DNA of 64,000 bases from Sipunculus nudus (GCA_026874595.1 CM049309.1:28027033-28091032); one strand, 5' to 3'. Positions 45,177 to 58,129 are shown, counted from the stretch's first letter. The notes: generated from the sequence alone by a model not told the origin. Numbers and translations: made by a program.

Positions 45177-45198
45177 TTCCCGAAGTCTGGGCACCAAA
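45177..45198 (-). other. Primer-binding site of the BEL/Pao element
   Basis: Just after the 5' LTR on the coding strand is TGGTGCCCAGACTTCGGG, in the expected position and starting with TGG. The tRNA is not identified. Confidence 0.7.
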
Positions 45199-45199
45199 A

Positions 45200-45453
45200 T
45201 GTTGAGGACCAAAGACAAGCTCAACACCGTGGCAGTCATACAAACACAGAGAAAAAAAAGCTGAACAAACTTCTTGTGATGAAACAATAGCTGGACTGTT
45301 TATTAATACCTCTAACATACGAGAGCAACATAATGTAGTACGGGAATGGTTAATAGATGGCAGCACGTTACCGTGTGCTGAGACAAAAAACAGGGGGGGG
45401 GGAGTAAATACAGTGGTATGATAATAACAAAATAATACAGTCTGTCCTCAACA
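45200..45453 (-). repeat. 5' LTR of the BEL/Pao element
   Basis: 254 bp, inverted ends TGTTGAGGAC and GTCCTCAACA, with few differences from the 3' LTR. Confidence 0.92.
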
Positions 45454-45784
45454 GCCACGTGGTCATTGACCTAGTTTCTGTGACGTAACGATCGAATGTG
45501 TCTATATGAAAGCCATTCTTACAGTAGAGCCAGTGATTTTTCGCGATCGCGGACGGAATCGCGGAACTGACAGACCGAAACGGAATTCCCAGTCCTGTAA
45601 ATTTCTAATTTTTAATGTATTTTTTGCCAAAAATATCTTGGTTATTCACTTGAAACATGTATGCAGTGATATAATTGTCGATGCCGCTGACAGCGTGCGG
45701 GGCTTATCCATGTACTCAAGATTACCTAGCTAGGGCCCTGGGTTTATTTGTGTGTATACAGCAGTCGCGCAAGGGATGCTGGGA

Positions 45785-46310
45785 ACTTGCCTACTTGGCT
45801 AAATGCCATCCAGTAGCACGTAATATGCATATTAAAACAAGAATGATTTTCCAAATGGTGACGTATTTACTGCGTAAAATGTACAGGAGTCCAGTGAATG
45901 CAGACGCTGTCACGGAGACTCGCACATGGCACTTCGATTGCAAGACAACCAGTAGCGCATTATAATTATAAATATGAAGCGGCCTTTCCTCAGGTGACAC
46001 GAAATACAATGCTTGTCAAGCTTGTATTATTGGACTACGTCAAGAAATGAATGTATCATAACGGTTCAACAAAGTTCAAGGAAGGGACAGTGTTTCCGCG
46101 GCATATTAATATGACGTATTTCCGCACTATTTAAAAAAAAACCGGATTTGGTGCGTATACGCACTGAAGTGAATATAATACCCGGGAGTCTGAGGGCCTG
46201 TATTTCAGCTTTTTTCTTAAATTCTGCAAATAATATCATGCACAATGACAGACAAAAAGGACAATTATTGGCGATACCATATTCCATGTCATACATCGGC
46301 TCAGCTGTCA
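45785..46310 (+). repeat. Dispersed repeat, copy 2 (mate at 1.8 kb)
   Basis: Diverged copy of 1775-2340 in the same orientation; see that entry for the shared words. 45454-45784 between the BEL element and this copy holds nothing recognisable. Confidence 0.6.
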
Positions 46311-46499
46311 AAGGTATTTGCGCAAGGTGACTGACATAATCGGGGTACCGACGTCCCGTATTATATTTGTATCCCCAGAAAAAATCGGGATACTATGGTT
46401 TCACGACGGTCCCACCGCCTCCGTCGCCGCCGCAGAAAAATCTTGTAAGCGGAATAACTAAAAAAATATTTCACTTATCTTATTTAAACTTTACATTTG

Positions 46500-48150
46500 T
46501 ATAGATATAGGTAAGAGGACGAGGCCTATTTTAAATCGGGTCATGACCTTTGCTAGAAGAGTGACCTTGACCTTGAATAGGTCCATTTTCTGCTGAAAAT
46601 AACACAAATTCTGGAATATCTCAGGAAAGCTTGCATGGACTGGTCCAAAAATCAAGGTGACCGAAGATCTTGGATAGCCTGGTGATATGCCGGAAACTGG
46701 TGGCGCTACCTATTACTCTTTGCTTTTTTACGCCTTTTAATACCCCCATAATTGCTACTTGACAGTACTTGAGCATTACAAGTAAAAAACTAATAGACAA
46801 ATTTCTTTCATATTATGAACATGTAGAGAGATGGGTTATGGGATGAGGTCTATTTAAATTTGGGTCATGACCTTTAATATGAGAGTGGCCTTGACTTTTA
46901 ATATTTCCCTATTTGCTGAAAAACACAGCTCTTATGATATCTCATGTGTTGATAGCCATATGGATTTCAAAGGTGACTTGTGTATGGCCCACCACTAAGA
47001 TAAGAATCCTATAGGTTCTAGGGTCATGAGGTCAAAGGTCAAGGTCACTGGACTCACATCTTTAAAGATATTGTGGATGCATTTTATGCCAAACTTTTCA
47101 TCTCAGATCTTCCACTTTGAACATATAGCTCACCTGTCAATAGTGGATGATCCATATCAATTTTGAGGTCACAAGGTCAAATGTCAAGGCCACAGGAGCT
47201 ATTTGTAAAAGAAAAATTAGTTTCCGGATGATAAATCCAGCTTTTTTTATGTATGGATTTCAAACTTATATATGGCCCATTAAAAAAGCAAGTTCCCAAC
47301 TGATTCTGGGGTACACGAGGTCAAAGGTCAAGGTCACAGGACAGATCTTTAAAAAGATTGTGGATGCATTTTCAGCCAAACTTTTCATCTCAGACCATAT
47401 ATTTTGCAGATATAGTTCACCAGCCAATAGAGGAAGACCCCTGTCCATGTTGAGGGCACAAGGTCAAAGGTGAAGGTACAGGAGCCATCTGTCCAAAAAT
47501 TAGGTTCCGAGATGATAATTCCAGCTTGGATAGACATATGGATTTCAAACTTAAAATTATATATCGCCCATCAATAAAGCAAGACCTCTGTTGAATTTGA
47601 GGTCATGAGGTCAAAGGTTAAGGTCACAGAACACACATCTTTGAAAAGATTGTGGATGCATTTTCAGCCAAACTATTTATTTCAGACCTTTTATCTTGAA
47701 CATATAGTTCACCTGCCAATAGAGGAAGACCCCTATCCATTTTGAGGTCACAAGGTCAAAGGTGAAGGTCACAGGAGCCATCTGTCCAAAAATTCATTTC
47801 CTGATGATTACTCCAGCTTGGAATGATATATGGGTATCAAACTTGACTTATATATGGCCAATCAATAAAACAAGATTCCTATTGTTTTCGAGGTCATTAG
47901 ATCAAAGTCAAGGACAAAAGACAAACATCTTTGAAAGACTGTTGATGCATTTTCAGCCAAACTTTTCATCTCAGACCTTTTATCTTGCACATATAGTTCA
48001 CCTGCCAATAGAGGAAGACCCTATCCATTTTGAGGTCACAAGGTCAAAGGTGAAGGTCACAGGAGCCACATGTCCAAAAATTCATTTCATGATGATAACT
48101 CCAGCTTGGATTGTTATATGGGTTTTAAACTTGACTTATATATGTGTCCA
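46500..48150 (+). repeat. ~145-bp tandem units with AGGTCA half-site strings
   Basis: From about 46990 there are about eight half-units, alternating to give a ~295-bp composite. Each has GAGGTCAAAGGTCAAGGTCAC or a close variant, near 47035, 47170, 47320, 47462, 47610, 47755, 47900 and 48045. Linking words are TTGTGGATGCATTTTCAGCC, AACTTTTCATCTCAGACCTT, ATAGTTCACCTGCCAATAGA and GGATTTCAAACTT. Looser copies start at 46500. Long open frames at 47147-47473 and 47762-48214 follow the unit and are not taken as genes. Confidence 0.85.
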
Positions 48151-48500
48151 TCCAGCTTGGAAAGTTTTCTCGTTAACCAGACAGGTGGCGCCACCTACCT
48201 TCCCGTTTCCGTAAAATAAATCAATGCTCTTTTCTGAGGAGTGATTTGCACTATTGGCCTGAAATTTTGCATATCTATAGATCTTAGACTCCTCAATCTT
48301 GTACTCAAGACTGGTGGCGCCATCTGCTATCGTTTTGCTGTGGTGTCCATCTGTACATGTGCTTTTGCTCATATCTCTAGAGTGGTTCAAGGTACTGGTC
48401 TTAAATTTGGCATGTCTATCCATCTTGGAAAGTTTTCTTGAAAACCAGACAGGTGGCGCCACCTTCCTTCCCCTTTCTGTAAAATAAATTAATGCTCTTT
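48150..48500 (+). repeat. ~135-bp units centred on GGTGGCGCCACC
   Basis: Three units near 48180, 48310 and 48450. Two contain the perfect 12-base palindrome GGTGGCGCCACC and one contains GGTGGCGCCATC. Flanking words are CTTGGAAAGTTTTC, AACCAGACAGG and AATGCTCTTTTCT. Related single copies occur at ~46700, ~57230, ~57665 and ~58880. Confidence 0.8.
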
Positions 48501-49628
48501 TCTCAAGAGAGATTCAACATATTGGCCCCCATATTTGATGAAAAATATTGTTTCTCAAGTTGATAGATGGAAAAAGCCATAGTCGCTTGCTAAGTGTCAG
48601 TATATGCTGCTAACGATTGGGGCCCTTTGCTCTTAAAGGTGGTGGGGATTAATGGTCCGGGGATACTATGGCACCTGCGGTTCCATGAAATATCTAGTTT
48701 TTCATCTTTCAAATAAATACTGTTTTACATCCCTTTTTAAGAACATTATATATACTCCACTACCTTATTAGGTGGTGACTTTCATTAAGAAGTTCATTTA
48801 TTACCATCCTTATTTTACCCCCACCTGCACAGGAAATCTCGAACTGCAGTCATTCATACAATTCTCTCGTACAACACGAAATAAAATCGTCTGCAAATCG
48901 GTATCACTTGGATCAGTTATTATATTTTAAAACTTCACACAACCATCGCTAAAGGATCGTTGGTTTTTCTGAATTGTCCTGAATGTGCTGTGATGTCAAA
49001 CATGTGTACACGAGCCGCAGTGTTAAATAAGATGATCGTAACGCACGGGGGGGGGGGGGCGTTGTTGGGCGTTTATTTTGTCGGTAACGGGATCTGTGTT
49101 TCTTAATATTTACCAGGAGTATTCTCCTCTATATTTTCTATATACATGTCTTATATTAGGACTGTTGGGTATATAGGGGTAATGTGAGCATATGGGAAAT
49201 ATGAGCACCCCGGGATAAAAATATTTTGAGAGCGTAAACGTGCTGCCCTTTGCTGTTATTTTGTGGCAAACGCATGCCTTGAGTGCACAGTTCCGTCCAT
49301 TTCAAGTCACTTGATTAATGGTTTAATAAAATCACATCCAGTTAGATTCAGTTAGTAACTGTGGAAGGTATGAAATATGTTTATAAGAGGCGGTGGAAAT
49401 GAAGTTAATGTCACGGGTACTTTAACGAGGGATTGTGTTTGACCAGACAAAACAGTTACTTTATCTGGAACAGATGTAGGTTACATTTCAAAACAAGCGG
49501 CCCGTGGGTTATGACGCTCAGCTTAATTGACATACAGCTACTTGATCGACGCCCGCATCAATGATTGCTGTTTTTATCTGGTTAAAATTATTTGATAAAG
49601 ATCATGAACATTTGGGTAGAATGAATTC
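48500..49628. other. No gene recognised
   Basis: Mixed sequence with a G12 run near 49048. No coding signal or clear repeat seen. Confidence 0.5.
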
Positions 49629-50040
49629 CAGGGTGCTCAGAATCACACTTTTTGTCCATCGTCCTCGGAAAATAGGTTACATTGACCTTATTTAGGGTTT
49701 CCAAGAAAAATTTAGTACGACCTCCGTGGATGTCAAGTTTGAAAATTATGGTGCAACGGTAAAGTAATGTGCCCTGTCGGTTGTCTGGGTGCCTAAAATC
49801 GGTTTTAACCTGAATTCAGGTTTCTATGGAGATTTGCCCAAGACTTCCCTGGATGTTACGTTGGAAGATGCAAACTCTTAATAATATACAGTTTGTACCG
49901 ATCTGACTTTCATGGTGCTCAAAATCATGTTTTTCGGCCCGTAATTCGAAAATACATAGGTCGCCGTGACCTAATTTCAGTTTCCCATGGAGATTTGCCT
50001 AGGATTTCCCTGGATGTACAGTTAGAAGTTTCTAGGTCCA
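49629..50040 (+). repeat. Three diverged ~130-150-bp tandem units
   Basis: GGTGCTCAAAATCA-like starts near 49633, 49788 and 49915, with the recurring words GTGACCTAATTTCAG, GGAGATTTGCCCAAGACTTC and CCTGGATGT. Confidence 0.7.
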
Positions 50041-50287
50041 ACGGATACGGATAACGGATATTTAAACACAGGTCGTCAATCAAGATAAGTCTCGAAGAGA
50101 ACCTCAGTTCCTTGGAATACATCAGCATATTATAAATATTGGTATATTGTCATATAATTCTATATAGTACCGGTATAGCAGGAGTCTGAAATGCACTGAA
50201 TCCTCTTCGTACTCTACCTATGGAAAGTTATTCCTCCGATAATGCACGTATACTTTAGTTTGTATGAAAGAGTAGAGAAATACATAG

Positions 50288-50348
50288 GTAGGCCTACATG
50301 TAAGTATATGTAGGCCTACATGTAAGTATATGTAGGCCTACATGTACA
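50288..50348. repeat. 22-bp tandem repeat, ~2.8 copies
   Basis: Exact repetition of TAGGCCTACATGTAAGTATA(TG). Confidence 0.95.
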
Positions 50349-50528
50349 TTGCTTATATTTCTAACATGTTCCTAAATTTTTTTTTTGGTGTAGACTGCAT
50401 TCTATTTTCACGAGGTGCATATATACCTCATGAGTGCCGTCAATTGATCTCCAAGGGTTGGTGGTGGGGAAGGGGGGCAGGTTCTGGCATACACTTTTAT
50501 TGTTCGTGTGACACATTGCAAATATATT

Positions 50529-50531
<3 letters not shown>

Positions 50532-50580
<49 letters not shown>
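50532..50580. repeat. (TA)n microsatellite
   Basis: Pure TA run that directly adjoins the 57-bp minisatellite. Confidence 0.95.
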
Positions 50581-50581
<1 letters not shown>

Positions 50582-50593
50582 GCACTCTGAAAG

Positions 50594-51230
50594 CCATACT
50601 CTGTCAGCAGAAACTCTAATCTATGGTCATGGTACCCAATGGTCACAGAGGCAAACTCTGACAGCAGAAACTCTAATCTATGGTCATGGTACCCGATGGT
50701 CACAGAGGCATACTCTGACAGCAGAAACTCTAATTTATGGTCATGGTACCCGATGGTCACAGAGGCATACTCTGACAGCAGAAACTCTGATCTATGGTCA
50801 TGGTACCCGATGGTCACAGAGGCATACTCTGACAGCAGAAACTCTGATCTATGGTCATGGTACCCGATGGTCACAGAGGCATACTCTGACAGCAGAAACT
50901 CTAATCTATGGTCATGGTACCCGGTGGTCACAGAGGCATACTCTGACATCAGAAACTGATTTATGGTCATGGTACTCGGTGGTAAACAGAGGCATACTCT
51001 GATGTCAGAAACTCTGATCTATGGCCATGCTACACGGAGGTCACAGAGGCGTGCTCTTACAGCAGAAATTCTAATCATTAGTCATGGTACCCGATGATCA
51101 CAGATGCATACTCTAACAGCAGAAACTGATCTGTGGTCATGGTACCCGGTGCATGTTAGACAGAGGCATACTCTGACAGACGAAAATCTCATCTATGGTC
51201 ATGCATGGTATCCTGTGGCGAACAAAGGCA
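50594..51230. repeat. 57-bp minisatellite, about eleven units
   Basis: Unit words are CATACTCTGACAGCAGAAAC, TCTAATCTATGGTCATGGTA and CCCGATGGTCACAGAGG. The first seven or so units are nearly identical and the rest decay toward 51230. The period is 19 codons, so frames stay open on both strands (for example plus 50508-51002 and minus 50527-50970). One frame reads HTLTAETLIYGHGTRWSQR per unit. No start context, splice signal or domain supports a gene. Confidence 0.9.
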
Positions 51231-52664
51231 TGATGTTTTCATGGCCAATAGTAAAAAAATTATTCCACAGGAGAAAATATGTTGTATGTGCTGTTTGCAC
51301 ACACTGGGAAAGTGCGCTGATGGCTGGCAGAATGTATTCAAATGCTATTTTTGTTTACTTTATTATAGTCGAACTTTGTCATGTACATGCATTTGAACTT
51401 TAGTTTATTGCATTAATTATTTATAAAGATAAAGTATACCTCCATATGTATTCATTTATATGTAATTTTATGAAACAAAGTACACTATAGTAGACTATTT
51501 GAAACTAAGACAACAGTGTAAACTGAGCACCTATGCTCATATAACCCAAACATTGGGGTAATATGAGCACAATTTTATTTTAAAAGATTGGTCCATATTT
51601 TGTTGAAAACATTAGAGGAACCAGTATTTTCGTCATATTGCTTTCTATGAGACTATCTTCCAATCAAACCAAAAACATGCTGATAACGGCGATTAATTAC
51701 TTCTGCGATGCAACAGTTCTTAAGATGCTCATATTCCCCCTATGTACCCTAAGTGTAATTTCTATAAATTATGAGCTTCACGAAATTGAACTTCGTAAAA
51801 AATCAGGAAAAATATTTGCTCACATAACATGAAAATTATTGAAGCTAGAGACTTTTATGTATAAATGATAGTATATAAGTTTGTTTAATTATGATTCAAT
51901 TGTTTACTAAAAAATAGATTTGAATTTTGTAAACTTTTTAAGTTATTAGCATAAAAATAAAATCAGTACCCTAAATTTTTCCCAACTTTGAACATGGCCC
52001 GTTTTTTTTCTGTGAGTACTGTTAATTAAAGTTTCACGTCATGTAAACATACATATTTTGAAAATTGGGCTCGTTATTGATGTTTTTCTTGAGGCTCTAT
52101 TGAAGTCACTTGCTTTGTCCAGGTGCAGGCAGCTCACTCCTGGTCACTGGAAGTCAGCTATGCCAGGGTTCCTGAATTGTTACAGTCACTGGGGGAAATC
52201 CCCTGCTGTAACAGGTGTACAGTTACAGTTATTCTCCCCCCCCCCCCCCGCAACCCTTCCCACCAAGTGTTATGCAGCAAATGTAATTGTTTGCACTGTA
52301 TTTCCTTAATTGTAATGCTGTTTCCACTCCAATATACAAAACTTTCCTCGAAAAGTAATTCAAAGAATTATCCAGAAGATGCAAATGTCATGCTAATGTA
52401 GCATTTTTAAAGAAATCAATTTTCTTTTAAATGATTTTAACCAATTAAAATACAATTTAACCCATCTCTAGGTACAATTTAAAATAGAATGTGAATCAAG
52501 TAATCTTTATATATATTTATTGTTTTGCAAATTTTAAAGATGTATTTTTGTGGTAAAATATAAATATACATTTGTATGCATGATGTGGTGTTATCTGATT
52601 AAGATTTATGATGATCCAAATTAGAATTATGAATCAACTTTTATATTCAGGTATATATATATAT

Positions 52665-52697
<33 letters not shown>

Positions 52698-53335
52698 AAT
52701 ATATATATATATTATATCGGAAATGTATAGAAATATAAATTAAAATAAAAAAAATGATTTGGTAATAAAATAATACAAACATTTGCTCATTATTCTCCTG
52801 CCTCAGCAGAAGTGTTGGTAACCCCCCCCCCCCCAGTCACCCACCTTCTTCCCCCTGCTGCTATTGATTCCTTTACACCTGTGAACTGGGATATTCGTTT
52901 CATTGCAAATGTGAAAAATTTATTCAATATAAAGAAAATGATTGGAAAATTAATTAAAATCTAATTGAAACATATTCTTGCCTCAGGAGAATGGAACATA
53001 AAGTGATAAGTTCTGCCTGTGCATCATCTCTCCATTATCAATATATATATATATTTTTTATGAAACTTTCATATAAACATTGTTGAAATAACTTTCAAAT
53101 GCTGTATGTGTATTGAATTAAGGTATCAAAGTCTGAAATTTGAAAGCAACTTGTATATTCAGTTAATAAATATTGCATATGTCATCCCCCCCCCCCCCGC
53201 CATGGCCTATATTACCTTCTCCATTTGATATTCTTTTAGATTTTTACATTCAAGATCAACTTCAGCCGAGCACAGTGTCCCATGGGTCCCTTGTTTTTTC
53301 AAGGGCCTTTACACAAGGACAAAAGACATTGATCA
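51231..53335. other. AT-rich stretch with microsatellites, no gene recognised
   Basis: Contains (TA)n at 52651-52712, C-runs near 52238, 52821 and 53186, and TATATATATATATT near 53040. Open frames at 51638-51832 and 52058-52401 match no family I recognise. The GAGCACCTATGCTCATAT and GGTAATATGAGCAC words near 51520-51560 resemble GGTAATGTGAGCATATGG near 49180, perhaps a dispersed element. Confidence 0.5.
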
Positions 53336-53339
53336 GGTA

Positions 53340-53395
53340 CAGGGGCGGATCCAGGATTTCGCAAGGGAGGAGGCTAGTAGATACTTTGCATAACC

Positions 53396-53453
<58 letters not shown>

Positions 53454-53533
53454 ATATATTATACTGCGTAGACACTTACCATAGACATCTTATTATCTAT
53501 CTATCAAATTATATACATAAATAAGTGTGCAAG

Positions 53534-53565
<32 letters not shown>
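53340..53565. repeat. Partial MITE end and (TA)n tracts
   Basis: CAGGGGCGGATCCAGGATTT at ~53340 matches the left end at ~59970 and resembles a common animal hAT-type MITE terminus. It is followed by (TA)n at 53398-53460 and 53536-53562. No opposite end is recognised. Confidence 0.55.
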
Positions 53566-53568
<3 letters not shown>

Positions 53569-55150
53569 TGCAGTGTAAACTTTTGATGTTCAAAAGGTTA
53601 TAATAAGTGAAACGTTGGATACGTTGAATGAATTTAAGTTACTTTATACCTATAAAAAATAATTCTTTGCCGTTTTAAAGAAAAACGAAAAAAACTGCCC
53701 TTTTTCATTCTTGAACTTCAGAATAATGATTTTACAAAAAAAAACTGTTATTGATGAATGAGAGAAAGAGGTATTAGCTAGCCATTACCACATTCAATCT
53801 CTTGTAAACATGTAGTCTTAATTTCAGTTTAAAATTAAATAATTTGCAGGACTATAGTACAAACTAACAAAACATGACTCCACGGATATGAATATCAAAA
53901 TAAACCTTTTACATTTTTCCACTTCATATACGATCTGACAATTTGTAAATTGTGAATTTGTATAAATGGGTACATAAGTGCAAGTTATTATATTTCCAAG
54001 ACATAGTTTACAACTGGAAACTCATGAACAAAGTTGAGACAAAACTTAAAAGCAGACATTGAAGTCAGACAATTCATATTATGTGTATTTTTTTGTATTT
54101 ACAGTTTGTAGCGCGATGATTATATTTATTCATGAGGAATCATTGACAAGTTCACCAACTCGATTTTGCGTACCCGGTCTGCTCGCCACTTTCGGGAATT
54201 TATATTCAATTAAAGATTCCCCTAAAACCAAAAAAATAGAGACGGTCTTTCGATCGCCTTTTTTCCACAACAGTTAAGCATCTTTTAAATAAAAATATTA
54301 TTGAGATCCAGGTAAACTCTAAATTATTTTGGATTTTTTTCTGGGTTTCCTCATAAGTCCGTCTATAACTGTTGAGTACAGCTGCTAACAGACGATTCAA
54401 CCAAGGTCGATAAATACGTGATAAACCTTGCTTCGCAGAGGATTCATTTACTCAGCAAATAAAGACTCTTCTGTAGCAAGCAGTAAGAATGGGGAATTCA
54501 TAGCAAAAGAATAAATGATTTGGAAATTATTTTTTTCTATCAACCGATTTAAAAATAAGAACAAGACTTGGGTATATTAATAATCTATTTTTAAGTTGTC
54601 GTATAGGTATAAACGAGATGTGAGCACCAGTGCCCAACGATGTAAACATTTTATTCATGATTTAATCTCAAATAATTGGTCAGTCATAAAATAAAGACAA
54701 AACTACATATAAATATTAAAATTCATTAAACATCATTGAAAAGTCAAACAAATAACTCGTGATTGAATATCATTCTCCAACTTCTTTTAAATATATTACT
54801 CACCAGCGTTCATTTTGATTAACTGGTATAGATAAATTACTTTTCCATATGTGCAGTTGCTTCTTTAGTCTACAACTTGCTTTTATACGTTCAAACGTCA
54901 GATCTCTTTTCTTTATACGTCTAAAGTATAAAATGCATTTCTTTCGTTCGCATATTTATGCATTATCATTTCCATATTTTTTTTGGAACTTATACATTTG
55001 TAATCAATAATAAATCTTCCATAAAAGGATGCCTAAGGTATAAAACATTGTCAGTTTACGAAGGTTTCTTGTACCGTTTTGTACATTTTTTCTTTTAAAG
55101 AGCGACAAGGACAAATAATTTCAACACAGATTCCCTATTGAGAATTCAAA
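53566..55150. other. No gene recognised
   Basis: AT-rich. Open frames at 54059-54277 (plus) and 54206-54400 (minus) overlap and match nothing I recognise. Confidence 0.5.
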
Positions 55151-55153
55151 CGG

Positions 55154-55166
55154 ATATATATATATA

Positions 55167-55215
<49 letters not shown>
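55154..55215. repeat. (TA)n microsatellite
   Basis: TA repeat with one TATTTATA interruption. Confidence 0.95.
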
Positions 55216-55217
<2 letters not shown>

Positions 55218-55827
55218 CCCAAATCCCAGTCCCCCATACATGTTATATATGGCGAGGCAGTAAATTTCCACTGCCTATCATAAAAAACAAATGCTATGAT
55301 GTAAGTATATTCAGACATTGTTTATTATTTTTAATTTGAATGATAATGTATTGACCTTTTGTTAAAAAGAGAAAATGATTTTTATTTCTAGCATAAAGAC
55401 AGGTGAAAAGGCTTTATTTAAACGCTTAATCATGTTCACAAGTAAGATGTCGAAGCCCAAGAACAGCTGGAGCATTGCATAAGAAATGCTTGAGGGAGCC
55501 ACGGATGATAGATTCTGTTATTCGAAATTTTTAACGTTTATAACCAATGTTGGAAAATGCCCAATTAATTATTTAAAAATACAAAAGGACCTAGGGCCAT
55601 AATGGTCCCCGGCGTTATGTTAACCAGTGATGGTGCAGGACGGACGGATGGATTTTGAAGGACAGGTGGACGAAAGGACGGAGGGACTGACAGACGCAGC
55701 CCATTTTAGTAGTCCTCTTACTTAACGGCAGGGGAATAAAAAGATCCCTTACCTGGTGTAGACATGCGCCTCTCCTAACGATTCCTTGGGTTTTCAACTT
55801 TTATGTTTCAGTTGAAAGGGTGATATT

Positions 55828-55892
<65 letters not shown>

Positions 55893-56714
55893 AATTAATC
55901 TAAATTTCCAGGTCTCTTCCAGGTGTTTAATTTATTGGTTTATATTTATTACAAAATAAAAAAAATGAAATATGTCAAAAATTTAAAATATTACTCAGAC
56001 AAGTGCTCATTAAAGATGTCAATATGTTTGACTAATGACATTAAGACTCATTGCTGTATCAGCTGTTACATGATATAGGGTAAATAATCAAAATTTATGT
56101 GACTGATTCCTTTAGTTCAGATAATAAAATTAAACATTCCCACCTCCAGTTTTGCTCCTTGTATAATATATTGGTTTGTTTTGATCCTTTTCTCTCTACA
56201 TCCACCTCCTTGCTGCCCTCACTGTTCCCTTCCTCGAATCAGATATATACACAAATTTTATATTTTGTATAACTATTTGTCCATGCCAGAAATTAGGTCA
56301 ATATTGTGTAATATGTAGACATGGTGGGCCTCAAAATAATGTACCTTGTCAAGACTGAAGAGATATCATGTCATACAGTCACAAATTCATAAATCCCCTC
56401 ATCAGCATAGTTAATCATAACATCATATCTGTCAAATTGATATCTTTAACTTCCATACACTATAGACCCTTCAACAAATAGCCTTATCATCATTCTACTA
56501 CTGCTTATTACTGCTGTCATTGCATTCATATTTGTTCAAATATATCACTATTTTCAACCCCTCCCAAATAAATAAAAAATAAACCACTATATTTTAATCC
56601 ATATTAATCATTTACTCACATATTACAATATATATTCCTTTATAATAGCCCACCATGTCCATGATATTCATAAGCTTTATCGACTCGATATAGTATCACA
56701 ATGGTGATACATTT
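55216..56714. other. AT-rich, no gene; repeat tail and (TA)n
   Basis: A GGACGGACGGATGG-type tail near 55640, a (TA)n run at 55830-55890, and otherwise unremarkable AT-rich sequence. Confidence 0.55.
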
Positions 56715-57720
56715 TTAGTCCAATCACGATCAGCAGAGCGCCGTGACCCATGGGTCCATTGTTGGCGAACCTTTGAGCTTATGCGTTGGTGTGGCGTCGT
56801 CCGGCGTCCGTCGTCTGTACGTTAACCCATACTGTCTTAAAAACGGCAAGAGTTAGCATCACGAAATTTTATGCAAAAAATTAGTCATCTAAAAAAAACT
56901 ATCGGATTTTGCTTTTGGCTAACTGCATTTTCTTAGATTTTATAGGGAAAAAGCTAAAAAAGCTTTAAAAATCTTCTTCTCAGAAACTGTTCAGCCAAAT
57001 TCTCCAATATTTCACAGAAATGATTCCTGGAACAATTTTTTTCAAGTTTGATCGAATGGTTTATGTTTGGTGATTTTTGGCCGAGTTACAGGAAGTTGAA
57101 CTCAGTCATCTGTCCAAAAAAGCATACTAAAATTACAGTCTCAGAAACGGCCGGAGCTATCATCACCAAATTTTATGCCAGTGTTGGTCACATGAGTCAT
57201 ATATGGAATTCAGGTATTGGTGGCGCCACCTGCATTGACCTTTTTTGTAAGGGGTCATTGGTCATCTGTACATTAACCCATAATTTCTTAGGAAATGCAA
57301 GAGGTACAATCCCCAGATTTTATGCAATAATCTGTCACATATCAAATGTTGTGAGATTCAGCTTATTTTTTGCTATCTACATTTACTTACATTTTATAGT
57401 GGAAAAGCTAAAAAGTCTTCTCCTTGTAAACGGTCCAGCCAAATTGTTCAATATTTTACAGAAATTTTCCAAGAGGCAAGCCTTCTCAAGTTTGTTCAAA
57501 TGGTTTGCATTGGATGAATGTTAGTGGAGTTACACGAATTTGAACAGTCATTTGGCCAAGTAAGCATACTGACATAGTAATCTCAGAAATGTCAGAAGCT
57601 AGCATTACCAAGTATTGTGCAAATGTTGGTCACATGACTCATATTTGAAGTTGCAGATTTGTGGTGCCACCTAGATTGAAATATTTTTTATGCGCAAAAA
57701 CCTCATCATTTTAGCGTCTT
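56715..57720 (+). repeat. Two diverged ~420-bp units with GGTGGCGCCACC
   Basis: Opens with a GCGTCGTCCGGCGTCCGTCG stretch of a type common in bivalve repeats. The units share CTCAGAAAC.G.CAG, CCAAATT.T.CAATATTT, ACAGAAAT, GGTCACATGA.TCATAT, TGGTG.CGCCACCT and GCATTGA. The open frame 57048-57524 runs across them and is not recognised. Confidence 0.65.
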
Positions 57721-58129
57721 TCAGCTTAAAATGTTTATGATAAAACTGTCAAGTTGAATCGTTAAATTTTTCATAAGAATTATCCTAGGACATAGTTCTT
57801 TCAATCATATCAGAAAAGCTTAAGTTGGTCTTATGGCCATTATTACATGTCTATTTCAAACTGAGGACTGCAAAACTGTTCTTCTACAAAATTATTGTTT
57901 CAATTATTACTTCTGTATCATTATACAAAATTATTCTAAGTTGGCCTTTGTTCAAGTTTACTTTAATGATTTTTGGCAGAATTATTTGACCTTTAACAAT
58001 GAAAGAACTGCATCTTTTATAATTCTAGATATTTTGATAAGAAGTTTATGAAGATGTCACCTTGAAAAAAAAGCATTTTAGCCAAAGTCTACAATATGTG
58101 TAAACAGATTTACCAACAGGCGAAGATTG
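57721..58129. other. No gene recognised
   Basis: AT-rich sequence between two repeat groups; the open frame at 57833-58051 is unremarkable. Confidence 0.5.

Larger units (their letters stand above)
39340..45453 (-). mobile_element. BEL/Pao-type LTR retrotransposon, decayed
   Basis: LTRs of 267 bp (39340-39606) and 254 bp (45200-45453) begin TGTTGAGGAC and end GTCCTCAACA; the length difference is mainly a G-run of ~20 versus ~9. Order on the minus strand is gag, protease, reverse transcriptase, RNase H, integrase, which is the BEL/Pao layout. Gag has in-frame stops, RT has a deletion before YVDD, and integrase is truncated and frameshifted. The flanks GCCTA and GCCAC agree at only three of five positions, so a clean target duplication is not shown. 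Confidence 0.9.

Noticed and set aside
47147-48214. Open frames of 108 and 150 residues
   Set aside because: They follow the AGGTCA-rich tandem repeat; similar text arises wherever that repeat occurs.
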